Source: CAZWHE01 sp964633825
GTDB taxonomy: Bacteria; Planctomycetota; B15-G4; CAYZWU01
Reading direction: 5' to 3'
Assembly (NCBI GenBank): GCA_964633825.1
Contig: CAZWHE010000055.1
Location: 1 to 22,987 of the forward strand
DNA: 22,987 bases
Part shown: piece after piece, positions 5,548 to 12,986 of the stretch
Numbering within the stretch: the stretch's first letter is position 1
How the letters are laid out: every line of letters starts with the position of its first letter
Notes under the pieces: model-generated
Seen by the model: only the letters and a program-made list of their open reading frames with translations
Told to the model about the DNA's origin: nothing
Database searches by the model: none
Program-made: the position numbers and the translations under genes

Positions 5548-7677
5548 ATGTTTTCCCCAGGTAGAAGCTCCCTACCTTCACAGTTCATTGTGGTTCCGGC
5601 CTTCCTGGCTTTTCTTTTTCTCTCTTCGGGTTTTCTGTCCGCACAGGACGAAGACCTGAAAGCCCTTTTCCGGGAAGGAAGGGATGAGTTCGGCAAATGC
5701 AACTATGAAGCGGCTCTCCAGAAGTTTCAGGAAATTCTAGCTCAAAATCCATCCAATGAGCTGGCTTTCTATTTCTGGGAGGAAGCAGGGAACAAGATCT
5801 TTCTTGATATGCTGATCAAGGAAGGCGAGTACGAAAAAGTGGCCAGGAGGTTCATCGACCTGGCGCGAGTGGGACGGAGGGAGAAGCAGAACGACGAATC
5901 CCGCATCCGGGAGCTCGTGGGCATGGTCGTTTCCAGTGACCCCCGCTTGAGGCATGACGGCCTCCTGGAACTGGCTTCCAACCATGGTGAATTTGCTGTT
6001 CCGCACCTTTACCGGCAGCTGGGCAACGAGGATGTTGAGGTTCGAGTCAACGCCATCGCGGCCCTCATTCGCATGGGTGAAACGGTCACCCTGCCGCTCA
6101 TTCAGGTTCTCCGGTCGGACAACGAACAGATCAAGCGGAATACGGCCGTCATCCTCGGCAAGATCAAGGACGAGAGAAGCATTCCGGCTCTCAAGAATAT
6201 TTACGACGCCGGGGCTTCCGACGAGCTCACCAAGAATGCGGCCGTTGACGCGCTGTTCAAGATTACGGGCAGGGAAATCGCCGGCATAGAGGACGCCGCG
6301 ATCCTGTTCACGGAGACGGCCGAGGCCTATCTCAAGGGCGACGATCATGTCTGCAAGCCTTTCCTGAGCAGCCGTGTTGTTTGGAAGTGGCAGAACGGGG
6401 ATCTGGTCCACGTTCCGGCGACGCCCGGACTCAGGTCTCTCGAGCTGGCCGAGGATGCCTGTTACGGCGCTCTGGAATGCGATGTCGGCTCGGTCAAGGC
6501 CATTTCACTCCTGGCCGTTGTCTATGCGTCGCAAATAGCCGAGATCAAAAACACGCCCGCTTCCGAGGATGAAGACGACGCCATGACCTTCGCGCGCCAG
6601 AATATGGGGAAAGCGGCTACGATCCTGGCTCTCTGCGGTCCCGACAGGCTCGGCGAAGCGCTGGCCTTCGCCCTCGATAACAACCTCGGGCTCGCTGCAA
6701 TAGAGATTATCGGAATTCTCGATGAGACGAGCGCTTTCGATGACTTTACCCTGGACCAAGCCTTCAGGTCGGAAGACAAGCTGGTCCGCTATGCCGCCGC
6801 CTTTGCCGCGGTGAGAGGCGGCCTGATCGACGAGGACATCGTGAGGGTCGTGGCCAGGGCGCTCGGTGAAACCAGCGTCAGGCAGGTTCTCATCATCGAC
6901 AACAACTCGGAAACGCGAAACGCCCTGACGACCGGCTTGAACAATGCCGGTTATTTTGCCATCAATGCAACCGGAGGCGCCGAGGGTCTTTCGAGAGCCA
7001 AGGATTTTCCTCCCAAGGATCTCGTCATCGCCCAGGCGGGGCTGACGGACCTGACCATTGACAGCATTGTGTTCGAAATGTCCAGCGGCGGATCGGCCCG
7101 AACCCCTGTGGTGCTTCTCGCCGCCGATGAATCGATGGATGGCGTGAGGAACCTCTGGGAAGGCAAGGTGGCAGGCTTTCTCACCACAAGCGAAGTGATC
7201 AACGATGCCTACTTGCCAACCGTAGAGAGCGCCGTCAATGAGGTGAACGAAGCGCGCCGGAAAGCTCTCGAAATCTCGATCAAGGCCGCACAGGCTTTGT
7301 CCGTTCTCGACAGGAATCTGTTGAGCGGCGTTGTGGAAGACCTTGTTCAATCCTTGGGCAAGCCCGACGAAGTCAAGATTCCGGCTTTACGGGCTCTGGC
7401 CAAAGCGCAGGACAGCACTTCCTATGAAAGGATTGCCCGTCTCTTCGGCGACACATCGGCATCCGCGGCGGTCAGGACCGAGGCGGCCAAGGCCTTGGGC
7501 GAGATCTTTATCACCGGAAAAGTTGTTCCTGATACCGATACGCTGAGCACCTTGAGGGAAGCCCTGGCCGATTCCGATTCGGGATTGAGGCTCGCTGCCG
7601 GAGAGGCCTTCGGGAAAGCGGTCGGACTCTCCGATGACGAATTGAAGGAAATTCTCATCTCCAACAGAATTCAATAA
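5548..7677 (+). CDS. Exported HEAT-repeat protein with a degenerate receiver-like domain
   Basis: 709 residues. Signal peptide 1-32 ends in LSAQ. Residues 36-75 look like one TPR (FREGRDEFGKCNYEAALQKFQEILAQNP). HEAT-type helical repeats occupy about 125-240 (for example PHLYRQLGNEDVEVRVNAIA and LPLIQVLRSDNEQIKRNTAV), less regular helices 250-440, and HEAT-like repeats return at 590-700. Between them, 446-566 has the alternating pattern of a response-regulator receiver: VRQVLIIDNN, DLVIAQAGL, TPVVLLAADES, KVAGFLTTSEV. The phospho-acceptor Asp is replaced by Gln496, the conserved Thr/Ser by Ala525 and the Lys by Thr547, so phosphorylation is unlikely. A receiver fold in an exported protein is odd, because the phosphate donors are cytoplasmic. 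It is probably a scaffold or binding protein in the periplasm. It has its own promoter, long leader and terminator. Target unknown. Confidence 0.8.
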   Translation: MFSPGRSSLPSQFIVVPAFLAFLFLSSGFLSAQDEDLKALFREGRDEFGKCNYEAALQKFQEILAQNPSNELAFYFWEEAGNKIFLDMLIKEGEYEKVARRFIDLARVGRREKQNDESRIRELVGMVVSSDPRLRHDGLLELASNHGEFAVPHLYRQLGNEDVEVRVNAIAALIRMGETVTLPLIQVLRSDNEQIKRNTAVILGKIKDERSIPALKNIYDAGASDELTKNAAVDALFKITGREIAGIEDAAILFTETAEAYLKGDDHVCKPFLSSRVVWKWQNGDLVHVPATPGLRSLELAEDACYGALECDVGSVKAISLLAVVYASQIAEIKNTPASEDEDDAMTFARQNMGKAATILALCGPDRLGEALAFALDNNLGLAAIEIIGILDETSAFDDFTLDQAFRSEDKLVRYAAAFAAVRGGLIDEDIVRVVARALGETSVRQVLIIDNNSETRNALTTGLNNAGYFAINATGGAEGLSRAKDFPPKDLVIAQAGLTDLTIDSIVFEMSSGGSARTPVVLLAADESMDGVRNLWEGKVAGFLTTSEVINDAYLPTVESAVNEVNEARRKALEISIKAAQALSVLDRNLLSGVVEDLVQSLGKPDEVKIPALRALAKAQDSTSYERIARLFGDTSASAAVRTEAAKALGEIFITGKVVPDTDTLSTLREALADSDSGLRLAAGEAFGKAVGLSDDELKEILISNRIQ

Positions 7678-7701
7678 TACCGCATCATCGAATGAATAAA
7701 G

Positions 7702-7730
7702 AAAAAGGCGCCAATGGGCGCCTTTTTTTA
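7702..7730 (+). terminator. Intrinsic terminator, probably bidirectional
   Basis: GGCGCC, loop AATG, GGCGCC, with AAAAA before and TTTTTTT after. It terminates the HEAT gene on the plus strand. Read on the minus strand it is also a hairpin with a T-run, and it lies 4 bases past the 3' end of the tRNA gene, so it likely serves both. Confidence 0.9.
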
Positions 7731-7734
7731 TTTG

Positions 7735-7809
7735 TGGAGCCAGGGATCGGATTTGAACCGACGACCTCAGCTTTACGAAAGCCGTGCTCTACCACTGAGC
7801 TACCCTGGC
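7735..7809 (-). tRNA. tRNA-Thr (anticodon CGU), CCA encoded
   Basis: On the minus strand the acceptor GCCAGGG pairs with CCCTGGC. The D-stem is GCTC/GAGC. The anticodon stem is CGGCT/AGCTG around loop TTCGTAA, giving anticodon CGT, which reads ACG (threonine). The T-arm is GTCGG-TTCGAAT-CCGAT. The discriminator base is U, followed by an encoded CCA (plus-strand TGG at 7735-7737). Length is 75 nt including CCA. It lies 138 bases downstream of the threonine aldolase gene on the same strand. Confidence 0.96.
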
Positions 7810-7947
7810 TGTTTCGAACGGCCGCGTTCACGGAAAACTCCGATCATGAGCCGTTCCGCAAGGGGCGATTTTTCTAACATAATGGGCCGGATGGCGCCAG
7901 CCTCATTAGATCAAAAGTTTTCGGGTAAAACATCAGGATCATGAGGA

Positions 7948-8988
7948 TCATTCTTTTGTGGTTTTTTTCATCGCTTTGATCGCCCTGTCCACGTCCCGAT
8001 CTTCGAGATCTCGGTGCGTCACAAATCTCAATGATTCCGGTGAAAGGGCGTGGATCAGGACATTCTCCTCCCTCAGCGCTGCCGCGATCGATTCTGCAAC
8101 GGGGCGGGTCGTGCGCGCCATGACGATGTTGGTCTCCACGTGGCCGGGGTCGAGAATGATGCCGGGCAAATCATGGATGTTTTCAGCCAGTGTCCGGGCG
8201 CGCTCATGGTCTTTTTCCAAGAGAAGGGGGCCTTCGTCGAGCGCGATGAGGCCGGCTGCGGCGAGGACGCCCGACTGGCGCATTGCTCCACCGAGCGGTT
8301 TGCGGATTCGCCGGCAGTCGGCGATCGCCTCGGAATCACCCACGAGAAGAGACCCCACGGGAGCACCGAGCCCCTTGGAAAGACAGAAAGCGATCAGATC
8401 GACTTGTGCGGCGAATTCGTGGACAGGGACCTTCGCGGCCGTCGAAGCGTTGAAGATCCGGGCGCCGTCCATGTAGAGGGGAACGCCCGATTCACGAACC
8501 ATTTGGGAAATAGCGGTGAGGTCGTTCAACGCGAGAACGGTTCCGCCCCCCAGATTGTGTGTGTTTTCCACGATGACGAGCCCCGTTTTAGGGTTGTGGA
8601 TGTCGTCTCCCTTTTGGAGGGCGGCCGCGATATCATCGGGATTCATCAGGCCGCGTTCACTCTTGATGGGATGGGGCTGGACGCCCGATATGAGACCCAG
8701 ACCGCCGCCTTCGTAGAGGAGGGTATGACTCGAGGCCTCGAGGATGACCTTTTCGCCGGGACGGGTGAAGTGCTTCACGGCGATCTGGTTCGCCATGGTT
8801 CCCGAAGGGATATAGAGCGCGGCATCCCGGCCGAACCGAGCCGCTGCCTCCGACTCGAGGCGATTGACCGTGGGATCTTCACCGTAGACGTCGTCGCCCA
8901 CCCGGGCTTCCGCCATGGCGCGGCGCATCGCCTTGGTCGGTTGAGTCACCGTGTCGCTGCGGAAGTCGGAAATCCGTTTTTCTTTCAT
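7948..8988 (-). CDS. ltaE: Low-specificity L-threonine aldolase
   Basis: 346 residues from the ATG at 8988. A pyridoxal-phosphate enzyme of fold type I that cleaves L-threonine or allo-threonine to glycine and acetaldehyde in the cytoplasm. Landmarks are the opening DFRSDTVTQPT (family hallmark), GDDVYGEDPTVNRLE, SGTMANQ (62-68), SSHTLLYEGGG, ENTHNLGGGT, MDGARIFN with the cofactor-contacting Asp174, and the Schiff-base lysine in LSKGLGAPVGS (Lys205). Length matches the family (about 340). The frame is open for 81 codons further upstream, but that extension lacks family similarity and runs into the divergent RNase D gene, so it is rejected. No clear Shine-Dalgarno precedes the chosen start. 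The tRNA-Thr gene follows on the same strand. Confidence 0.93.
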   Translation of the reverse strand: MKEKRISDFRSDTVTQPTKAMRRAMAEARVGDDVYGEDPTVNRLESEAAARFGRDAALYIPSGTMANQIAVKHFTRPGEKVILEASSHTLLYEGGGLGLISGVQPHPIKSERGLMNPDDIAAALQKGDDIHNPKTGLVIVENTHNLGGGTVLALNDLTAISQMVRESGVPLYMDGARIFNASTAAKVPVHEFAAQVDLIAFCLSKGLGAPVGSLLVGDSEAIADCRRIRKPLGGAMRQSGVLAAAGLIALDEGPLLLEKDHERARTLAENIHDLPGIILDPGHVETNIVMARTTRPVAESIAAALREENVLIHALSPESLRFVTHRDLEDRDVDRAIKAMKKTTKE

Positions 8989-9127
8989 GAGGAAACCGGG
9001 GCTGTGTATGGAGACTCTTTTCAGTTGTTTCGTTGCGAACGGATCATGGTACAGATATCTTTTGATTTTCTTCAATGACAAATTCGCGGTAACCTTGAGG
9101 CGGAGCCGGCGCCATATGAGGTCATTC
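8989..9127. promoter_or_regulatory. Divergent intergenic region between ltaE and rnd
   Basis: 139 bases between two divergent starts, so promoters for both genes are expected here. Several AT-rich hexamers occur (for example around 9055-9090), but no pair with convincing sequence and spacing stands out on either strand. Confidence 0.35.
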
Positions 9128-10300
9128 ATGGAAGACGGACTTTCGGCCGCAGAAACTCTCGTGGAAACGGAGCGTGCTTTCTCAAGCATGATAAGCGAGC
9201 TGTCTCGCGAGAGCAAAATCGCCGTGGACACGGAGCAGAACGGTTTCTACGCATACAAAGCACGAATTTGCCTGATCCAGATTTCATCTCATCGGAAAAG
9301 CTGGGTCGTTGATCCGCTGGCCGGATTCAGCGTCTCCTCGCTGGGAAAGCTCTTTTCCGATTCCGCGGTCGTCAAGATTTTTCACGCCGGCGAGAACGAT
9401 GTTCTCTTTTTCAAGAAAGACCACGGCTTTTCATTCGCAAACGTCTTCGACACCATGATCGCGTCGCAGGTGATCGGTTTCCGCCGCGTCGGCCTGGCCA
9501 ACCTTCTTGAGGAAACCTTCGGAGTTCAGCTGGAGAAGAAGTATCAGAAGGCCGATTGGGGAAGAAGGCCGCTCACACCCGAAATGATCCGGTACGCCTC
9601 GATGGACACGCGCCTCCTGATTCCGCTTGCCGAAATTCTTGGTGAAAAGCTGAAAGAGCTCCGTCGCGAAGAGGAGGCGCAATGCGAGTTCGGCAAGATC
9701 TGTTCCGTTGTCTACCAGGAAAAGAAAGCGGATCCCGACGGTTTTCTTTTCATCAAGGGCGTTCGGAGGCTCGATCCCATATCGCTGCGTGTTCTCAAAG
9801 CCTTGTTCCATTTTCGCACCCGCACCGCCTCCGATCTGGACCGCGCGCCTTTTCGGATAATGGGGGACGGCGTTCTTATCGAGATGGCGAGAAAAAAACC
9901 CGACACCCTGAAAAAACTGGGGTCTATCCGGGGGCTTTCGAAGGAGATGATCAATTCCCGGGGAAGGAAGATCGTCGATCTTGTGGCCAAAGCCCGATCG
10001 AAAGGCCCTCTCAAAAGGGCGGCACAACCCCGGAGGGGACGGAATCCTCTCCTCGACCTGGACATAAACCAGGCCAGGGCCTACGAAGCTCTCAGGGTAT
10101 GGAGAAAAAAGCGCGCCGCCGAAAGAGGCGTGGAGCTCTTCCGCGTCGCAAACGCCCAGCTCCTCCTGGACATTGCAAAGAAAATGCCGCTCAAGCTCGG
10201 AGACCTTAAAAAGATCCCATCCTTGGAAGCATGGCGGTTCAAGGAGTATGGAAAAGAGATCGTCGCCGTAACGGGCCGCGCCTTGAAGAGAGAGGGCTAG
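9128..10300 (+). CDS. rnd: Ribonuclease D (3'-5' exoribonuclease) with HRDC domains
   Basis: 390 residues from ATG 9128. A DEDDy-family exonuclease that trims 3' ends of tRNA precursors and other structured RNAs. The N-terminal catalytic domain shows Asp34 and Glu36 (AVDTEQNGF), Asp91 (FHAGENDVLFF), and Tyr156 with Asp160 (RYASMDTRLL). DTMIASQVIGF and VGLANLLEETFGV are typical RNase D stretches. Two helical HRDC-like domains follow, about 212-290 and 310-388, so length and architecture match E. coli RNase D (375). ATG 9128 is preceded by GAGGT at 5-base spacing; an ATG at 9116 in frame (four residues more) is also possible. The frame continues upstream but opposite the divergent ltaE gene. 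It converges with the ThiF-like gene, and the two stops share CTAG at 10297-10300. Confidence 0.92.
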   Translation: MEDGLSAAETLVETERAFSSMISELSRESKIAVDTEQNGFYAYKARICLIQISSHRKSWVVDPLAGFSVSSLGKLFSDSAVVKIFHAGENDVLFFKKDHGFSFANVFDTMIASQVIGFRRVGLANLLEETFGVQLEKKYQKADWGRRPLTPEMIRYASMDTRLLIPLAEILGEKLKELRREEEAQCEFGKICSVVYQEKKADPDGFLFIKGVRRLDPISLRVLKALFHFRTRTASDLDRAPFRIMGDGVLIEMARKKPDTLKKLGSIRGLSKEMINSRGRKIVDLVAKARSKGPLKRAAQPRRGRNPLLDLDINQARAYEALRVWRKKRAAERGVELFRVANAQLLLDIAKKMPLKLGDLKKIPSLEAWRFKEYGKEIVAVTGRALKREG

Positions 10301-11325
10301 AGGAACTTGTCCCGAAAAGACCTGGCTTTCGAAGGATCGGCTGTTCCAGAAACGATAACCCGTCCGTCGCGGAATACGGTCATCGAGAGAGGGGGGTGCC
10401 GGAATCTCAGGTGGAAGCGCCCTCTCTTGACATGTCCGACGCCCGAGAGTTTCCGTTCCAGCTCTTCGAGGGAACAGCCCAGGCCTTCTCCGGCCGCATC
10501 GAACTGAACCGAATCGGAGCCGCACAGCACCGTTTCCGCGCTTCCCCGTTCCCCGTCGAGGAACTCGTATCTTTTCGAGGAGCAGGCCGCGCACCCGGGA
10601 TCGGCTTCCACGAGAACGCGTCGGTGCCGGTTGTTCCAAACGTCGGCGATCGTGAGCGTTCCTGCGTTCGCCGGACCCGATCCGGCCAGGATGCGCAGGA
10701 TCTCGGCCGAAGCGAGCGAGCCCATGAAGCCCACGGCGGACCCGATCACGCCGGCCGTGTCGCACGTGGCGATCGATCCCGGAGGGGGAATGTCGCCCAT
10801 ATAGCAGCGAAGGCAGGGCCGGCCTCCGGCAGGGATTGTCAGGCTGTGCCCGATCCCTTGGATGACGCCTGTGTAGATCCAGGGGGTTCCCTGTTTCAGC
10901 GCAGCGTCGTTGATCAGGAACCTGAGGAGAAAGTTGTCCGAGCCGTCGGCGATGCAGTCCGCTCCTTTGATGAGCTCTTCGATGTTGTCGGGCTTCACGT
11001 CGACGGCGTGGGGTTCGAGAAGGGTGTCGGGATTGATTCCGGCAAGCCTCTTTTCCGCGGCTTCCACTTTGGGCAGGCCTTTAAGGGCATCGTCAAGGTC
11101 GAATAGGCTCTGGCGGGGAAGGTTGGTCCTTTCCACGATGTCCCTGTCGCAAAAAACGAGACGACCCACGCCCGAGCGGACGAGATGCGCCGCGATAACC
11201 GAGCCCACGGCGCCGCAGCCAGCCAGAAAAACGGAGCTGTCCCTGATCCGCTTCTGCCCCTCTTTTCCGATGGGGGGGAAGAGCTCCTGGCGATGGTATT
11301 GGCTTTCGGTCACGACAGGAACCAC
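10297..11325 (-). CDS. ThiF/MoeB/HesA-family E1-like adenylyltransferase
   Basis: 342 residues from a GTG start; a second GTG four codons on is possible. This family adenylates the C-terminal glycine of a ThiS/MoaD-type ubiquitin-like sulfur carrier. Seen are the nucleotide-binding glycines LAGCGAVGS (34-42), CDRDIVERTNLPRQ (59-72), ADGSDNFLLRFLIND with Asp130, zinc cysteines CLRC (171-174) and CAAC (245-248), and the catalytic-cysteine context ATCDTAGVIG (Cys188). The last 90 residues form an extra alpha/beta domain (VLCGSDSVQF ... FHLRFRHPPLSMTVFRDGRVIVSGT) of the kind found on some ThiF-family proteins. No ThiS or MoaD gene is in the window, so the pathway (thiamine, molybdopterin or other) is open. 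It overlaps the phosphatase gene by 16 bases and is last in the cluster. Confidence 0.88.
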   Translation of the reverse strand: MVPVVTESQYHRQELFPPIGKEGQKRIRDSSVFLAGCGAVGSVIAAHLVRSGVGRLVFCDRDIVERTNLPRQSLFDLDDALKGLPKVEAAEKRLAGINPDTLLEPHAVDVKPDNIEELIKGADCIADGSDNFLLRFLINDAALKQGTPWIYTGVIQGIGHSLTIPAGGRPCLRCYMGDIPPPGSIATCDTAGVIGSAVGFMGSLASAEILRILAGSGPANAGTLTIADVWNNRHRRVLVEADPGCAACSSKRYEFLDGERGSAETVLCGSDSVQFDAAGEGLGCSLEELERKLSGVGHVKRGRFHLRFRHPPLSMTVFRDGRVIVSGTADPSKARSFRDKFL

Positions 11326-12005
11326 TCCATGAGCATTCGGCGATCGAGCAGGGTGTCAACGGCCAGGTCGGGCCGGAAGCGTTCCAGCTCTATGCGCGGG
11401 AAGGGGCCCGTGGCCACGGCGAGGATCCGGGCGTCCAGAGCCCGGCCGGCCTCGATGTCTCTCGGCGTGTCTCCCACAATGAAGAGACCGTTCCTGTCGA
11501 TGGTCGAATCGGTTCCGGCGAGCGTCCGGCCCTTTTCCACGGCGATTCTGAGGAGAGCGGTCCTGTCGGACGAGTCGGAGCCGTAACCGCCGAACGAGAA
11601 GTAATGGTCGAGACCGGCTCTCTTCAGCTTGATGCGCGCGCCCTCTTCGAGGTTGCCCGTGCCGAGACCGAGGAGAAAGCCGTCCCTCGATTCGAGCTCT
11701 TCCAAGAGGGCGCCCACGCCGGGCAGCACTCGAAAACCCTCCGAACGGTCCACCTCTTCCTCGAGAAACTCCAGATAGCGTTTGAAGAGCGCCTCTTCTT
11801 CCTCCATTGCTGGAGGCCGTTTCTTGTGAAAGCCGAAGATCTCGCGAAAGATGGCCGTGTCGGTCATGCCGGCGGGCGAAATCTCGTTGAGCTTTATAAC
11901 CGATCCGAATTCGGCCTCCATGGCGCGATCGAACGCCCGCAGCCCTGCGCCGCCCGTGGTCACGAGGGTTCCGTCCAGGTCGAAAAGAACGATTCGCGCC
12001 ATCAT
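11310..12005 (-). CDS. HAD-family hydrolase, phosphoglycolate-phosphatase-like
   Basis: 231 residues. A haloacid-dehalogenase-superfamily phosphatase. Motif I is FDLDGT, with nucleophile Asp9 and acid/base Asp11. The helical cap is about 18-85. Motif II is LGTGNLEEG, the lysine stretch is ARIKLKRAGLDHYF, and motif IV is IVGDTPRDIEAG. This is the Gph/PGMB type arrangement, with LPGVGALLEELESR just before motif II. The natural substrate cannot be read from the sequence; 2-phosphoglycolate is only the commonest assignment. GGAG six bases before ATG 12005 supports the start. Fifteen bases separate it from the preceding RNase HII-like gene and its 3' end overlaps the ThiF-like gene, so it sits inside one transcript. 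Confidence 0.88.
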   Translation of the reverse strand: MMARIVLFDLDGTLVTTGGAGLRAFDRAMEAEFGSVIKLNEISPAGMTDTAIFREIFGFHKKRPPAMEEEEALFKRYLEFLEEEVDRSEGFRVLPGVGALLEELESRDGFLLGLGTGNLEEGARIKLKRAGLDHYFSFGGYGSDSSDRTALLRIAVEKGRTLAGTDSTIDRNGLFIVGDTPRDIEAGRALDARILAVATGPFPRIELERFRPDLAVDTLLDRRMLMEWFLS

Positions 12006-12020
12006 GAACAGCTCCGATTC

Positions 12021-12986
12021 TTAGCGTCTGCGGACGAGCGATTCCATCGAGATCCCGGCATGGGCCGCGGCTTCGCCGACCTCCTCGAGGAACCGCTCGG
12101 CGTCTTTCGGGTACCCCGCCGTGGGCCTAATCTCGGGATCGAGCTTAATCCAGTATTGGTTGAAAAGCTTCATGAATACTTCGCGGACATATTTACAGAA
12201 CATCGACGAAAGCGCAACGGGCATGTGGCGCTTGTCCCCCGATCTCACGAAATCGATCGAGATGGTCCTGGCATCCTCTTTCAAACGGTACGAGGAGAGA
12301 GCGCGGCTTTCTTTGATGACGGACAGCGAACGGCCGGGGGATCGCTGCGCGAGGATCTCTGCATAGCAATTGCGTCCGCCCAGCTTGTCGACGAAGACCT
12401 GCATGTCGGTCTCCGGGCATTCGGACGCCGCGGAAATAATGAGATCGAGGACGCGGTCTGCCAAAAGGCGCGCCTTGTTTCCGTGCCGCGTCACGCCTCT
12501 GTTGAAATGGGGTTCGGGAACGATGCGGGTCTTGAAACCGTGAAACCGAACTCCCTCTCTCCGGCAGGTCCCCTTCAGAAGACGGCCGCTCTTCACCGCA
12601 ATTTGGGGTTTCACGGCAAGGGGAAGGGGGGCGGCAAGAGGGACCGGGCCGTACCAGGGGCAGCCGGAGAGATCGAGACCGGCCTGCCCCGATCCTTCGA
12701 GGAGGTCGCCCAGATCTGCGGGGAGTCTTCCCGCGGCGGCAAACCAGAAACCGAGCACGGTTTTCTCCAGGCAGGCAAAGCCGTTCCTCCCCCGGTAGAC
12801 GACTTTGGAATCGTCGACGCGGAGGAGGGGCTCGTCAATGGCGGCGTTCTTCGTGACAGCCGCGGCCAGCGCCCTGTCGAGCGGCCCGGCATCGGTCCGG
12901 AAGGCCGACAGGGTGACGGTCAGAGGGCCCAGCCTGGGGCCGTAGCCCGCTTCGTCGATGCCGGCGACGAGGAGCTCTTCCTTCAT
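12021..12986 (-). CDS. Divergent RNase HII-like protein
   Basis: 321 residues. The N-terminus AGIDEAGYGPRLGPLTV matches the RNase HII/HIII opening (family form GxDEaGrGpxxGP) with Asp11-Glu12. VDDSKVVY (57-64) is the DSK motif, FVDKLGG supplies Asp200, RSGDKRHMPVALSSMFCKYVRE supplies Asp251, and TAGYPKDAERF near the end matches the family's GYPT-like segment. All four DEDD catalytic acids therefore appear present. It is about 100 residues longer than RNase HII, with the extra length between DSK and Asp200 (about 65-190), and it lacks the N-terminal TBP-like domain of RNase HIII. Cleavage of RNA in RNA:DNA hybrids is inferred. ATG 12986 overlaps the lgt stop (ATGA); the 162-codon upstream extension lies opposite lgt coding and is rejected. 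Confidence 0.78.
   Translation of the reverse strand: MKEELLVAGIDEAGYGPRLGPLTVTLSAFRTDAGPLDRALAAAVTKNAAIDEPLLRVDDSKVVYRGRNGFACLEKTVLGFWFAAAGRLPADLGDLLEGSGQAGLDLSGCPWYGPVPLAAPLPLAVKPQIAVKSGRLLKGTCRREGVRFHGFKTRIVPEPHFNRGVTRHGNKARLLADRVLDLIISAASECPETDMQVFVDKLGGRNCYAEILAQRSPGRSLSVIKESRALSSYRLKEDARTISIDFVRSGDKRHMPVALSSMFCKYVREVFMKLFNQYWIKLDPEIRPTAGYPKDAERFLEEVGEAAAHAGISMESLVRRR

Noticed and set aside
8050..9078. 342-residue open frame on the plus strand opposite threonine aldolase
   Set aside because: The minus strand encodes the full aldolase with its lysine and cofactor motifs; the plus frame has none.
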